Part shown: positions 42,690 to 51,862 of the stretch, piece after piece
How positions within the stretch are numbered: position 1 is the stretch's first letter
How the letters are laid out: every line of letters starts with the position of its first letter
Assembly: GCF_900142985.1 (NCBI RefSeq)
Contig: NZ_LT670849.1
Span: 4,108,501-4,172,500 of the forward strand
Direction: 5' to 3'
Source of the DNA: Bradyrhizobium erythrophlei
GTDB lineage: Bacteria; Pseudomonadota; Alphaproteobacteria; Rhizobiales; Xanthobacteraceae
DNA length: 64,000 bases
Made by a program: the position numbers and the translations under genes
Notes under the pieces: generated by a model
Told to the model about the DNA's origin: nothing
The model's input: only the letters and a program-made list of their open reading frames with translations
Databases searched by the model: none

Positions 42690-43484
42690 TCACAGCATCG
42701 CCCAGCCGCCATCGACCGGAAGGTCGACGCCGGTGATCTGGCGTGACACGTCGCTTGCAAAAAATAAACAGGCGTTGGCGACGTCCTCGTCGACCGTGAT
42801 GCGTTTCAGCGCATAATCGGCAGCGTGCCGCTGTGCGGCCTCTTCCTCCGTGATGCCGAGCTTTTGCGCCATGTCGCGGCAGACCTTGTCGCGAAAACGC
42901 GGACCGTCGACCATGCCGGGCGCGACGCAATTGACGTTGATGTTGTGCTGGCCGACTTCGAGCGCGAAACTCTTGGTGATGCCGCGCAGGCCCCATTTCG
43001 AGGCCGAGTAGGCGACGCGCCCGGCGCGGCCGCGCATGCCGAAGGTGCCGCCGACATTGACGATCTTGCCGTAGCGCTGGTCGATCATGGTCGGCAGCAC
43101 CGCACGCATGGTGTGGAAGCAGCCGTTCATGTTGAGCGTGACGATGTCGTCGAATTCCTCCGGCGTCGTCTGCACGCCGGTCTTGCCGATCGGCCCCGAC
43201 CCGCCCGCGATATTGACCAGCACGTCGATCCGGCCGCCAAAGGCCTGTTTGGCCGCCTCCGCCGCAGCGTCGCACTGTTTGGCGTCGGTCAGGTCGCAGG
43301 CGACGACGACAGCGCTGCCGCCGCGCGACTTGACCTCGTTGGCGACAGGCTCGATCGCAGCAGTGTCGCGGCCGATCAGCACCAGCTTGCAGCCTTCATT
43401 GGCGAAAGCGTGGGTGACGGCGGCGCCCATGCCCTTGGCGGGGCCGGTGATGACAACGACGCGGTTTTCGAGAGAGAGCTTCAT
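42690..43484 (-). CDS. SDR-family oxidoreductase
   Basis: 264 residues. The cofactor loop is ITGPAKGMGAAV (variant of TGxxxGxG, about 13-24). The catalytic YSASK (Tyr-x3-Lys) occurs near residue 155, with Ser upstream, and PGMVDGPRF follows. It uses NAD(P)H on an unknown carbonyl/alcohol. It is in the middle of the ureide operon. Confidence 0.85.
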   Translation of the reverse strand: MKLSLENRVVVITGPAKGMGAAVTHAFANEGCKLVLIGRDTAAIEPVANEVKSRGGSAVVVACDLTDAKQCDAAAEAAKQAFGGRIDVLVNIAGGSGPIGKTGVQTTPEEFDDIVTLNMNGCFHTMRAVLPTMIDQRYGKIVNVGGTFGMRGRAGRVAYSASKWGLRGITKSFALEVGQHNINVNCVAPGMVDGPRFRDKVCRDMAQKLGITEEEAAQRHAADYALKRITVDEDVANACLFFASDVSRQITGVDLPVDGGWAML

Positions 43485-43502
43485 GGCTTGGTCCGTCTTG
43501 TG

Positions 43503-44564
43503 TCAGGTCGCGGGCCGGACCGAAGTCGGGCGTTCGCTCAATGGCGGCAGGAAGCTGCGGTCGAAGATTTCACCAACCGCGGGCGTGCGCGGCAGTTCCT
43601 TGGCCTTGACCACGATGTCGATCGCCTTTGTCATGCGTTCGTCGCTGATATCGCCGACGCCGATCTTGGCGATCTCCGGATGGCTCATCTCGTCGGCCAT
43701 CGTCGCGTCCAGCCGCGCGCGTTCGATGGCGGGCTTCACCAGCGGCTCGCGCTTGACGACGGCGTCGATCGCGGCCTGCGGATCGGCGATGGCGTCCTTG
43801 ATGCCGTGGTTCAGCGCCCGCACGAATCCCTTCACGGCCTCGGGATGTTCCTTGACCAGCTTGCGCGAGACGATGATGGCGTTGGAATAAAGATCCATGC
43901 CGTAGTTTTCGAATTTGATGAAACGCATTTCCTTGTCGGCGTCGATGCCTGAGAGTTTCGCGCTGAAGCGGATCGTGGTGACGTAGCCGAACACGCCGTC
44001 GACCTGGCCCTGCATCAGCATCTGCTCGCGCAGGTTCGGCTGCATGTTGACGATCTCGACCTTCGAGCAATCGATCTTGGCGGACGAACACAACGCCGGA
44101 AACAGCTTCAGCGCGCCGTCATTGGCGGGGCTGCCGAGCTTGCGGCCGACGAAATCGGCCGGCGTCTTGATCGGACTGTCGGTCTTCACGGCGACTGTGA
44201 ACGGCGGACGATCGTAGATCATGAGCACGCCGACCGGCGCGTCCTCGGGCTTCTTGGCGGCGAGTTCGACCAGCGCGTTGATGTCGCCGAAGCCGGCGTC
44301 GTAGGCGCCGTTGGCGACCTGCGGGACCGCGGCGCCGGAGCCGTTGCCCTGGTCGAAGGTGACTTCGAGCCCTTCCTGTTTGAAGTAGCCGCGGTCGTCC
44401 GCCAGGAAGAACATCCCCTGCGGCCCCTCATATTTCCAGTTCAGCACCATCCGGATTTTGGTCTGGGCCTGTGCCGTGGCCGCGAAGCCGGCCGAGAGGG
44501 CCAAACCCAAAGCGAAACTCAAGGCAAGCGCCTGCATTCCACGAAATGCGTGGGTCCTGATCAT
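43503..44564 (-). CDS. ABC transporter substrate-binding protein, NMT1/SsuA-like
   Basis: 353 residues with signal peptide (QALALSFALGLALSAGFAATAQA) and the periplasmic fold start TKIRMVLNWKYEGPQGMFFLADDRGYF. The 'NWKYEGPQGxF' opening is that of the thiamine/pyrimidine-precursor binding branch. It is first in the minus-strand operon with SDR, amidohydrolase, ATPase and permease, and is divergent from the LysR gene. Substrate inferred to be a cyclic ureide. Confidence 0.88.
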   Translation of the reverse strand: MIRTHAFRGMQALALSFALGLALSAGFAATAQAQTKIRMVLNWKYEGPQGMFFLADDRGYFKQEGLEVTFDQGNGSGAAVPQVANGAYDAGFGDINALVELAAKKPEDAPVGVLMIYDRPPFTVAVKTDSPIKTPADFVGRKLGSPANDGALKLFPALCSSAKIDCSKVEIVNMQPNLREQMLMQGQVDGVFGYVTTIRFSAKLSGIDADKEMRFIKFENYGMDLYSNAIIVSRKLVKEHPEAVKGFVRALNHGIKDAIADPQAAIDAVVKREPLVKPAIERARLDATMADEMSHPEIAKIGVGDISDERMTKAIDIVVKAKELPRTPAVGEIFDRSFLPPLSERPTSVRPAT

Positions 44565-44713
44565 CGGATTTTCCCTGTGTTGGAGCTGCTTTTTCGGCCT
44601 CGGCCCGCTTTTGCCGCTCGGGCCGTCCTTGGGAACGAAGGCTAGGCCTTTCCAGTGATCTTATCCGCTGCTATCTTTTGACTTGAGCGGTGCAAAAAAG
44701 GCATCACTAAATC
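44565..44713. promoter_or_regulatory. Divergent promoter region of SBP operon and LysR gene
   Basis: 149 bases separating the binding-protein gene (minus) from the LysR gene (plus). LysR regulators usually bind inside such gaps at T-N11-A sites and control both sides. I could not define one site with confidence. The central part is G+C-rich, with a T/C-rich stretch near 44585. Confidence 0.4.
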
Positions 44714-45631
44714 ATGCGCCATTTGAGACTGCTGAGCCATGTCGTCGAGGTCGCCCGGACCGGTTCGATCCGCAAAGCGGCCGAACAGCTCAACCTGACG
44801 CCGTCGGCGATGAACCGGCGCATCCAGGATCTCGAAGCCGAGATCGGCACGCCATTGTTCGAGCGGCGGCCGCGCGGCGTGAAACTGACCACCGCCGGCG
44901 AAATGTTCGTGCGTTATGCGCGCAGCCAGATCGCGGACGCAGAGCGGATGAAGTCGCATGTCGAGGATCTGCGCGGGCTTCGGCGAGGTCCGGTGCTGAT
45001 CGCCAGCAGCCAGGCGCTCGCGCTGGACTTTCTGGCCTCGCGCGTTGCCGGATTTCAGAAACAGCATCCGCGCGTGACCTTCGATCTGAAAACCCTGGAT
45101 CACGAACGGGCGCTCGATGCGCTTGCGGCCTATGACGTCGATCTGGCGTTGGTCTTCCGCCCCTCGATGCGGCCGACGCTTCGGGTTATCGCCAGCGTCC
45201 CTCAGCGGCTGGTCGCCATCGTCCGCGCCGATCATCCGCTGGCGGCGAAAAAATCCGTCAGGCTATCCGAGTGCGCGGAATATCCCGCGGCGCTGGCCGA
45301 CCGCTCGCTCGGCGGCCGGCAGATTCTCGACGAAGTCGCGGCCCGGCGCGACCTGCGCCTCAACGTGATGGCGGAATCGAATTCGTTCGAGATGCTGCGC
45401 GGCCTGGTGCACCGCTGCAACCTGATTTCGTTCCAGATCGAAATCGGCGCGCCATCCGGCGATCTCGGCATGAGCCTGGTCGGCGTGCCAGTCGACACGA
45501 GGGACGTGCCGGCCGGAGAGCTCGTGTTGTGCCAGTTGCGCGGGCGGGTGCTCCCGATCGCGGCGGCGGCCTTCTCGGAGACCTTGTCGAAAAGCCTGCA
45601 TGACATGAAGGCATCTGCGTCGAGATCGTGA
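44714..45631 (+). CDS. LysR-family transcriptional regulator
   Basis: 305 residues. The N-terminal HTH is GSIRKAAEQLNLTPSAMNRRIQDLE (about 17-41), with the usual continuing EIGTPLFERRPRG. The C-terminal periplasmic-binding-like effector domain has two lobes. It probably controls the divergent transporter operon and the downstream ring-opening hydrolase. The inducer is unknown. Confidence 0.92.
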   Translation: MRHLRLLSHVVEVARTGSIRKAAEQLNLTPSAMNRRIQDLEAEIGTPLFERRPRGVKLTTAGEMFVRYARSQIADAERMKSHVEDLRGLRRGPVLIASSQALALDFLASRVAGFQKQHPRVTFDLKTLDHERALDALAAYDVDLALVFRPSMRPTLRVIASVPQRLVAIVRADHPLAAKKSVRLSECAEYPAALADRSLGGRQILDEVAARRDLRLNVMAESNSFEMLRGLVHRCNLISFQIEIGAPSGDLGMSLVGVPVDTRDVPAGELVLCQLRGRVLPIAAAAFSETLSKSLHDMKASASRS

Positions 45632-45713
45632 GTCAGCGATCAACTTTTTTCCGGGCTTGCTCGATCGAACACGTCATGGTGTTCTGCGAAAGCAAAAGCG
45701 TGGAATAAACAAC

Positions 45714-46829
45714 ATGTCTCTGTCTTCGGTCGACGTCATCCGCATTCCGACTTCAGGTCCCGGCGATACGTCCGGTCTGATCAAGCTGATCGAGACGGGC
45801 CGTATCGATCCGAAATCGATCCTTGCCATCCTCGGAAAGACCGAAGGTAACGGCGGCGTCAACGACTTCACGCGCGAATATTCCACCGTTGCGCTCGCGG
45901 GCGTGCTGGCGTCCCGTCTCGGCATTTCGACCGAGGAGGTCGAGCATCGCATCGCTTTCGTGATGTCGGGCGGCACCGAAGGCGTGCTGAGCCCGCACAT
46001 CACGGTCTTCACGCGAACGCCGCTACCCGCTTCGCAGGCCAGGCGCACGGAAGGCAAGCGTCTTAGCATTGGTATTGCGCATACCCGCGAGTTCCGTCCC
46101 GAAGAACTCGGCCGCAGGGCGCAGATCGCCGAGACCGCGGCGGCGGTGCGCAAGGCCATGACCGAGGCCGCGATCAGCGACGTCGCGGACGTGCATTTCG
46201 TGCAGGTGAAATGTCCGCTCTTGACCAGTGAGCGCGTCGATGCCGCCGAGGCGCGCGGTGCCGGCACGGTGACGAAGAGCTCCTATGCGTCGATGGGCTA
46301 TTCGCGCGGCGCTTCCGCGCTCGGCGTGGCGCTGGCGCTCGGCGAACTGGCAGCCGAGCCGCGCGAAGAGGATGTGCTCAGGCGCTGGGATCTGTTTTCC
46401 GCGGTCGCGTCGAGTTCAGCCGGAATCGAGCTGATGCATAACGTGGTCGTCGTAATGGGAAACTCGGTCTCGTCGTCGAGCGACCTCGTCATCGGGCATG
46501 CGGTGATGAAGGACGCGATCGATGCCGCCGCCGTCAGGGCTGCGCTTGGCAGCGTCGGATTGCGCGCAGACGGGACCTCGAATGCGGCGATTGGCGAGCG
46601 GATCGTCAATATTTTCGCCAAGGCAGAGGCCGCGCCCGACGGTCTGGTCCGCGGGCTTCGCCATACCATGCTGAACGACACCGACATCAGTTCGACTCGC
46701 CACGCCCGCGCGGCGGTGGGCGGTCTCGTCGCCGGTCTTGCCGGAACCACCGCCGTCTACGTCTCGGGCGGCGCCGAGCATCAAGGCCCTGCCGGCGGCG
46801 GGCCGGTCGCGGTGATCGCGCGCGCCTGA
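45714..46829 (+). CDS. Ring-opening amidohydrolase: cyanuric acid amidohydrolase or barbiturase
   Basis: 371 residues from the ATG at 45714. The protein belongs to the AtzD/TrzD/barbiturase fold, with three repeated domains each bearing a Ser/Lys pair. Visible blocks are KTEGNGGVNDFTRE, MSGGTEGVLSPH, VKCPLLTSE, SSYASMGYSRGASALG, and C-terminal YVSGGAEHQGPAGGGPVA. These enzymes open cyanuric acid (giving biuret) or barbiturate (giving ureidomalonate). The sequence alone does not tell which. A possible ureidomalonase partner is not clear, and no biuret or allophanate hydrolase is in the window. It follows the LysR gene by 82 bases. Confidence 0.88.
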   Translation: MSLSSVDVIRIPTSGPGDTSGLIKLIETGRIDPKSILAILGKTEGNGGVNDFTREYSTVALAGVLASRLGISTEEVEHRIAFVMSGGTEGVLSPHITVFTRTPLPASQARRTEGKRLSIGIAHTREFRPEELGRRAQIAETAAAVRKAMTEAAISDVADVHFVQVKCPLLTSERVDAAEARGAGTVTKSSYASMGYSRGASALGVALALGELAAEPREEDVLRRWDLFSAVASSSAGIELMHNVVVVMGNSVSSSSDLVIGHAVMKDAIDAAAVRAALGSVGLRADGTSNAAIGERIVNIFAKAEAAPDGLVRGLRHTMLNDTDISSTRHARAAVGGLVAGLAGTTAVYVSGGAEHQGPAGGGPVAVIARA

Positions 46830-46944
46830 ATGCCGCCACGCCGCGGCGGACGCGTTTAGTCAGGCCGGACGCTAAATTTTATTTGAGAATGAATATCCGC
46901 CTTGGCAGTGGGTTTCATCTCATGGTGCTGGCAGGAGAGAACCC

Positions 46945-47226
46945 ATGAGGCGATTGGCGATCCGGCTTTCAATAATCTGTGCAACCGCGCTGGTGATTGT
47001 TCCGGTCCTGGCGTCCGGTGAGGCCGAAGCGGGTCACCGGCACCATATGAAGAAACACGCAAGGCATTGGCGTCACGCCGGCCCCTGGTTTGGCCAGCCG
47101 CCGACCTATGCTGCGCCTTATGCAAGTTCGGGTCCGGTCTGCCCGGGCATCGGCCGCAGCTTCGACTGCAAGATATGGCCGCCGCCGTATGAGGACGATC
47201 CCGACCGCAAGGTCTCCAAGCACTGA
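46945..47226 (+). CDS. Small secreted His/Pro-rich protein
   Basis: 93 residues. A signal peptide (ICATALVIVPVLASGEAEA) is followed by a His-rich stretch (GHRHHMKKHARHWRHAGPWF) and an aromatic, Pro-rich C-terminus with two cysteines (VCPGIG, FDCKIW). It could bind metal, but no family is recognised. It stands alone, with a GGAGAG ribosome-binding site before the ATG. Confidence 0.6.
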   Translation: MRRLAIRLSIICATALVIVPVLASGEAEAGHRHHMKKHARHWRHAGPWFGQPPTYAAPYASSGPVCPGIGRSFDCKIWPPPYEDDPDRKVSKH

Positions 47227-47429
47227 GACCCATAGAGCCGTCCGGGGCTCTGCGGGACTGAGTTGCCTGGCGCGGCACATCTCGCGCTTCTCGCAATGGC
47301 GTTGCTATGCCTGTTGCGAGAAGCTGCCGCTGGCCGCCTCTCATTCGCGCATGGCAAACGGCCCTTCGGCTCTGGACACACATCGTTGGTGACGTCAAAA
47401 CTGCCTCAAAATAATGAGGAGACGCGCCG

Positions 47430-48272
47430 ATGCCGATTATCGATTCCCAGGTCCACGCCTACGAGGCCAACACGCCGAAGCGGCCCTGGCACTCTGTGCC
47501 GAATTGGCCGCCGCATGTCACCGGCGACGAGATGGTCGCGGCGATGGACAAGGTCGGCGTCGACGGCGCGATCTTCATCTCCGCTTTTTCGATGTACCAG
47601 TATGACGCGAGCTATGCGGTCGAGGTGGCGCGGGCCCATCCCAACCGGATGGCGATCGTCAAGCCGGTCAATCCGGACGACGCTGGCGTGGACGACGTCA
47701 TCGCCGAGTGGAAGAAGACGCCGGGCACGGTTGGCGTCCGCATCATGCTGACGAAGGAGGGCAAGCGCGATCCCAAGGATCCCGGCCTCGACCGGATCGC
47801 GCGCTCGGCCCTGCGTCACGATTTTCCGGTCAACATCCTGTGCTGGGACAATCTGGAGGCGGGCACCTCGCTGATCGACCGCCATCCCGATACCCGTTTC
47901 ATTCTCGACCATCTCGGCATCTTGCAGCCGCGCGTACCGCCAGCGCCTAGCGAGCCGTGGGCCGACTTGCCCAAGGTGCTCGATCTGGCGAAACGCAAGA
48001 ACGTGGTCATCAAGGTCTCGGGCGCCTGCACGCTGTCGAAACAGCCCTATCCTTACTCCGACATATGGGATCCGTTGGCGCGCGTGTTCGACGCCTGGGG
48101 TTTCGAACGCTGCCTGTGGGGTACGGACTGGACGCGCGCGTTCGCCGTCGTCAATTACGAGCAGGGCGTCAAGCCGTTCCTGGAAACGGATCGCTTGAGC
48201 GCCAGCGAACGCGCCATGCTGATGGGCGGCGCCTGCGCCAAGGCCTACGGCTGGTCGCCGAAGAAGAGTTAG
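47430..48272 (+). CDS. Amidohydrolase_2-type metal-dependent hydrolase
   Basis: 280 residues, a TIM barrel of the PF04909 kind. The N-terminal metal motif is IIDSQVHAYEAN (DxxxH variant of HxH), the internal FILDHLG and C-terminal LWGTDWTR supply further ligands. Relatives include 2-pyrone-4,6-dicarboxylate hydrolases and decarboxylases of aromatic catabolism. The substrate here is unknown. The gene is isolated, with AGGAGACG before the ATG. Confidence 0.82.
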   Translation: MPIIDSQVHAYEANTPKRPWHSVPNWPPHVTGDEMVAAMDKVGVDGAIFISAFSMYQYDASYAVEVARAHPNRMAIVKPVNPDDAGVDDVIAEWKKTPGTVGVRIMLTKEGKRDPKDPGLDRIARSALRHDFPVNILCWDNLEAGTSLIDRHPDTRFILDHLGILQPRVPPAPSEPWADLPKVLDLAKRKNVVIKVSGACTLSKQPYPYSDIWDPLARVFDAWGFERCLWGTDWTRAFAVVNYEQGVKPFLETDRLSASERAMLMGGACAKAYGWSPKKS

Positions 48273-48382
48273 CAACGAGAGTTGGCTCGTTACGGCGGAC
48301 ATTCCGCGCCGCTGTCGATCCAGGCTTGCACCAGTTGCCCGGCGGCCTGTTGGCTGCCGGGCGCGGGATCGCGTCCTTCGCT

Positions 48383-48979
48383 CTAGTTTTCGAGCTTGTA
48401 CATCTTTGCCTTGTCCAGCTTGTAGGACCACGGCAATCCGGCATTCTTCCATCCGTTGACGGCGCGCAGCCCGGCCTTGGGCCCGTCTTTGGCGAGATCG
48501 CCTTCATATCCATCGACAACCGAATAGACGTTCTTGAATCCCGCCTCGGCCAGCAGATTGGCCGCAGCCGCGCTGCGGTCGCCGGAGCGGCAAATCAATA
48601 CGATGGTGTCGGTCGCTTTCAGACCTTTTGCCGCCAGCCTGTGACGAACCTCGGGCAGGAAATCAGGATTGAGTTCAAGCTTCAGCGTTGCCTTCGCGCC
48701 GTCCCAGGCCGGAAAATCGGGTTCCTTCATGTAGGGGACGTTGGCATCCGCCTGCGCAGGCATCCCCAGGAACGCGACCTCCGCCGGTGTGCGTATGTCG
48801 AGGAACAGCGCCTTTGAGGTGTTCTGATCCACGAGCTTTGCCGCTTCCTGCGACGAGAGATACATCCCAAGCTTGGTGCGCTTGATATCCGGCACCGCAG
48901 CTGCATCGAACGCGTGCGCGTTTCCGCAAGCCATCAGCAGGACGATCAACCCACCAGCGAAAGCTCTCATTGTTTTCAT
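48383..48979 (-). CDS. Periplasmic rhodanese-domain protein
   Basis: 198 residues from the ATG preceded by GGGGAGTGT. A signal peptide (AFAGGLIVLLMACGNAHA) precedes one rhodanese domain with active-site loop ICRSGDRSAAAA (C130). SQEAAKLVDQ and FLDIRTPAEVAFLGMP mark the N-terminal part. It is likely a periplasmic sulfurtransferase or sulfur carrier. The C-terminal NGWKNAGLPWSYKLD looks like the ending found in secreted rhodaneses of methylotroph-type pathways. The exact start may be off by a base in my counting. Confidence 0.85.
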   Translation of the reverse strand: MKTMRAFAGGLIVLLMACGNAHAFDAAAVPDIKRTKLGMYLSSQEAAKLVDQNTSKALFLDIRTPAEVAFLGMPAQADANVPYMKEPDFPAWDGAKATLKLELNPDFLPEVRHRLAAKGLKATDTIVLICRSGDRSAAAANLLAEAGFKNVYSVVDGYEGDLAKDGPKAGLRAVNGWKNAGLPWSYKLDKAKMYKLEN

Positions 48980-49533
48980 TGTACACTCCCCATCTTCACA
49001 TCTTCGCCTCTTGTTCGAGAGGCTTGTTGCTCTCGCCGTCGAGATCGCGCTCAAAGTTCCGGCTTCGTCCTCAGTGCGAAAAAGCCGACTGCGAAAACTC
49101 GAAATCGGCGAAAGATCGGCCGCGGTCAGCGCCCCTTGTGGAAGATTTGACTTCGAGTGCGTCACAACTGTGACCTTGCCTCGCTTCAGCCGCTGATGTT
49201 TGCAAAGCGTTAACGGCACGACGGCGAACGATCGCTTCGCGTCAGGCCGATTGCAATGCAGCAGACGAAATCGCGAACACGGAAGAACAAACTGCGAGTC
49301 GGTCGCCGCTTGCCGTGTTCGGTCGTGTTCCAATCGACGGAACAAATGGCAGTTCAGATTCGGCCACACTCAAACCCAACAATCTTCCAAAAGTGGCGTG
49401 GCCCAGTCGATATTTGGACGGATTCGAGTCGCTGACTGTTCGACCTCTAGTAGCGGGGCGCTCTGGGTGAAAAAATTCGTAAATGATTTCCGAGGTGCCC
49501 CGTCGTTGCGTAACAGTCGGCGGGAGACCAGCC
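48980..49533. other. Intergenic region, nothing clear
   Basis: About 550 bases without a gene I can support. Frames are short, composition is lower in G+C, and no RNA or repeat is evident. It presumably holds the promoters of the rhodanese (minus) and the Sel1-like gene (plus). Confidence 0.35.
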
Positions 49534-50442
49534 ATGGAAGACGACGCTCCGCGTTATCCGTCTTACAAACCTGACACCGAGCTCTACGATGAGCGGCCGG
49601 CGGCCGGTCTTTCAGTCACGCCTTACCAGCTCAGGCCCTCGGCGCAAGCGGAGCGATCCGTACCCCTGTTTCTTTCCGACCGTGACGGGGTGCCGGATCC
49701 GAGCGAATACGCGTCTCGTCCGGCGGCCAAGGTAAAGCTGGGCTCCTACTACACCTCGCGAATTCTTGCCGGCGCGGTGGGCGGGGCAATACTGGCCGGC
49801 CTCGCCGCGCTGGTCACGTCGGATTCAGCCCGCGACGTCATCGCCAGCGCCAAGGCGTCGAGCGCTGCGGCGCTTTCGGTAGCATCAGTCGTGATGCAGC
49901 CGAGCGCGACGCCGCCCAAGACGGCTGACATCAAGGCCGCTGACATCAAGATGGCCGACATACAATTGAAGGAACCCGCATCCCCGTCGGCGCCGGACGG
50001 TCAGGCCGCCGCTCCGGGAAGCATCACGGTCGCGGCGGTGACGCCGACCCGTGACGATATCAAGACGGCCTATCAAGGCGCGTTGCAGGGCAGCACTCCG
50101 CAAGCCGCGACCGCCCCGGAAGTTGTGGCGCCGGCAGATCCCGTCATTCATCGCCTGGACGCGAGCGAGATCGCCTCGCTGCTCAAGCGGGGGGATGGCC
50201 TGATTGCGAGCGGCGATGTTGCTGCCGCCCGTCTGGTGCTGCGGCGCGCGGCCGAGGCAGGCGACGCCCGCGCGGCGATGATGCTTGCCGGAACCTATGA
50301 TCCGACGGTTCTGGAGAAGCTCGGCGTTCATGGTGTCGTACCCGATCTCGCCATGGCGCGAAGCTGGTACGAAAAAGCGCGGCGCTTCGGCGCGCCGGAG
50401 GCGTCGTCGCAGCTCGACCGGCTCGCCAACCGGCAACACTAG
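49534..50442 (+). CDS. Membrane-anchored protein with C-terminal Sel1-like repeat
   Basis: 302 residues from the ATG at 49534. A polar N-terminus of about 80 residues is followed by one transmembrane helix (RILAGAVGGAILAGLAALVTS), then a low-complexity linker with a tandem A-D-I-K unit (about 145-160: TADIKAADIKMADIQL). The C-terminal part carries the helical AAEAGDARAAMMLAGTYDP..DLAMARSWYEKARRFGAPEAS, resembling a Sel1/TPR pair. The TAG stop is the first part of a palindromic repeat (50440-50458). Function unknown. Confidence 0.7.
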   Translation: MEDDAPRYPSYKPDTELYDERPAAGLSVTPYQLRPSAQAERSVPLFLSDRDGVPDPSEYASRPAAKVKLGSYYTSRILAGAVGGAILAGLAALVTSDSARDVIASAKASSAAALSVASVVMQPSATPPKTADIKAADIKMADIQLKEPASPSAPDGQAAAPGSITVAAVTPTRDDIKTAYQGALQGSTPQAATAPEVVAPADPVIHRLDASEIASLLKRGDGLIASGDVAAARLVLRRAAEAGDARAAMMLAGTYDPTVLEKLGVHGVVPDLAMARSWYEKARRFGAPEASSQLDRLANRQH

Positions 50443-50458
50443 TGTGGCGGTTCAGAAG
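50440..50458. repeat. Partial copy of the TAGTGTGGC hairpin element
   Basis: TAGTGTGGCGGTTCAGAAG (50440-50458) resembles the left arm of the complete hairpin at 51863-51939 (TAGTGTGGC plus GGCTCAGAAGTCC). Its TAG serves as the stop codon of the preceding gene. The other arm is missing. Confidence 0.5.
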
Positions 50459-50509
50459 CGTCATCGCAGCTCCCGAATTTCTTGAAGATCTCCAGCAGAG
50501 GGTAAATTT

Positions 50510-51778
50510 ATGGGCGTCCTGACCGCAGCGGCTAGAAATCTCTTCCTGTATCTGTCGTTCTTCGCATCGCTGATCGCGGCAATGAGCTGGTCGCATCCCT
50601 CCGTGGCCGAAGGCCAAAGGCGTGCCGCAGCTCAGACTCAGGCGGCGGCGACCGCCAACAGCTACGAGGAGAAGAAGCGCCAGGCCAACGATATCGCCGT
50701 TTCGGTCGTGGTATCCGGCCTCTCATGTACGTGCGCGAGGTTCACGGAGGACATCCGCAACGTCGTGAACGATCTGGGCCCGGACGGCATTCGTATTCTC
50801 CCGGTGCTTGGCGTTGGCGGACTTCAAAACGTCAACGACGTGCTGTTTCTCAAGAACATCGACATGGGCGTCGTCGACGAGGACAATCTTCGGCTTCTGA
50901 AGCAGAAGGACCCGGTGCTCTACGCCAACATCGAACAGCGCATCCAGTACATCACCAAGCTCTACAATTCCGAATTTCATGTTCTCGCCCGCGACGAGAT
51001 CAAGTCCTACGACGATCTGCGTGGCAAGAAGGTCAACTTCAACCTGAAGGACAGCCAGACCGAAGTCACCGCCGACACGGTTTTCAATGCGCTCAATATT
51101 CCGGTACAGCGCTCCTATTACGACAACGACGAAGCCATCAAGCGGCTGATCGCGGGAGATATCTCGGCGATGATCATCCTGACGGGCGCGCCACAGGCCG
51201 CCCTTGCCAAACTGAAGAAGGAAGACGGTGTGCACTTCCTGGCGCTGGATCAGGAAAGCCTGCCGAAGCGCGACCTTCACGATCTGTTTGCCAGCTATCT
51301 GCCGGCCGAGATCACCCACGAGCTCTACCCGAACCTGGTCGCGGAGGGAACCTCGGTTCCGACCATCGCCAACCGGGCGCTGCTCGTCGCCTATGCCTGG
51401 CCGGAGAATTCGGAAAAGTACAGGAAGGTCGCTAAATTCGTCGATGCGTTCTTCAGCAAGATCGACCAGTTCAACAACACATCGCGGCATCCGAAATGGC
51501 GAGAGGTCAATCTTTCGGCCGATATGCCGGGCTGGGTGCGGTTCAAGCCCGCGGCTGACTGGCTCGCCGCCCACAAGAATCAGCCGGTGTCCGCCAATTC
51601 CGAGGGTGCGACCGGACTTTCCACCGTGGAGCTTCGGCTGGCGTTCGACAAGTTCATGCAGACCTACGCGTCGGCTTCCGGCGGCAAGGAACTCTCGGCC
51701 AGGGACCGCGAAGCGCTTTTCGTCCGCTTCAAGGAGAGTCTTGCCGGATCGAAAGCGCAGCAGGCCAACGCGCACTAG
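50510..51778 (+). CDS. TAXI-family TRAP-type solute-binding protein (orphan)
   Basis: 422 residues. A signal peptide is likely (FLYLSFFASLIAAMSWSHPSVAEG). The mature part has TAXI features: GGLQNVNDVLFLKNIDMGVVDEDNLRLLK, the ligand pocket region LRGKKVNFNLKDSQTEVTADTVFNAL, and a long C-terminal helical extension (about 330-422). No TRAP membrane subunits are adjacent, so it either pairs with a distant permease or acts alone. Stop TAG lies inside a palindromic repeat. A sequence of similar repeats flanks both ends. Confidence 0.8.
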   Translation: MGVLTAAARNLFLYLSFFASLIAAMSWSHPSVAEGQRRAAAQTQAAATANSYEEKKRQANDIAVSVVVSGLSCTCARFTEDIRNVVNDLGPDGIRILPVLGVGGLQNVNDVLFLKNIDMGVVDEDNLRLLKQKDPVLYANIEQRIQYITKLYNSEFHVLARDEIKSYDDLRGKKVNFNLKDSQTEVTADTVFNALNIPVQRSYYDNDEAIKRLIAGDISAMIILTGAPQAALAKLKKEDGVHFLALDQESLPKRDLHDLFASYLPAEITHELYPNLVAEGTSVPTIANRALLVAYAWPENSEKYRKVAKFVDAFFSKIDQFNNTSRHPKWREVNLSADMPGWVRFKPAADWLAAHKNQPVSANSEGATGLSTVELRLAFDKFMQTYASASGGKELSARDREALFVRFKESLAGSKAQQANAH

Positions 51779-51848
51779 TGTCCTGATTCCGAAGTTCGCA
51801 TGATCTTGCGGCCCCGTGTTTGCGAACTTCGGAATCGAAAGGACACTA
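51776..51848. repeat. Long hairpin element 1 (TAGTGTCC type)
   Basis: TAGTGTCC (51776-51783) pairs with GGACACTA (51841-51848), and GATTCCGAAGTTCGCA (51785-51800) pairs perfectly with its complement at 51821-51836. A 20-base loop lies between. The first three bases are the stop codon of the TAXI gene. Confidence 0.8.
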
Positions 51849-51862
51849 GCAAGCTACTGTTC

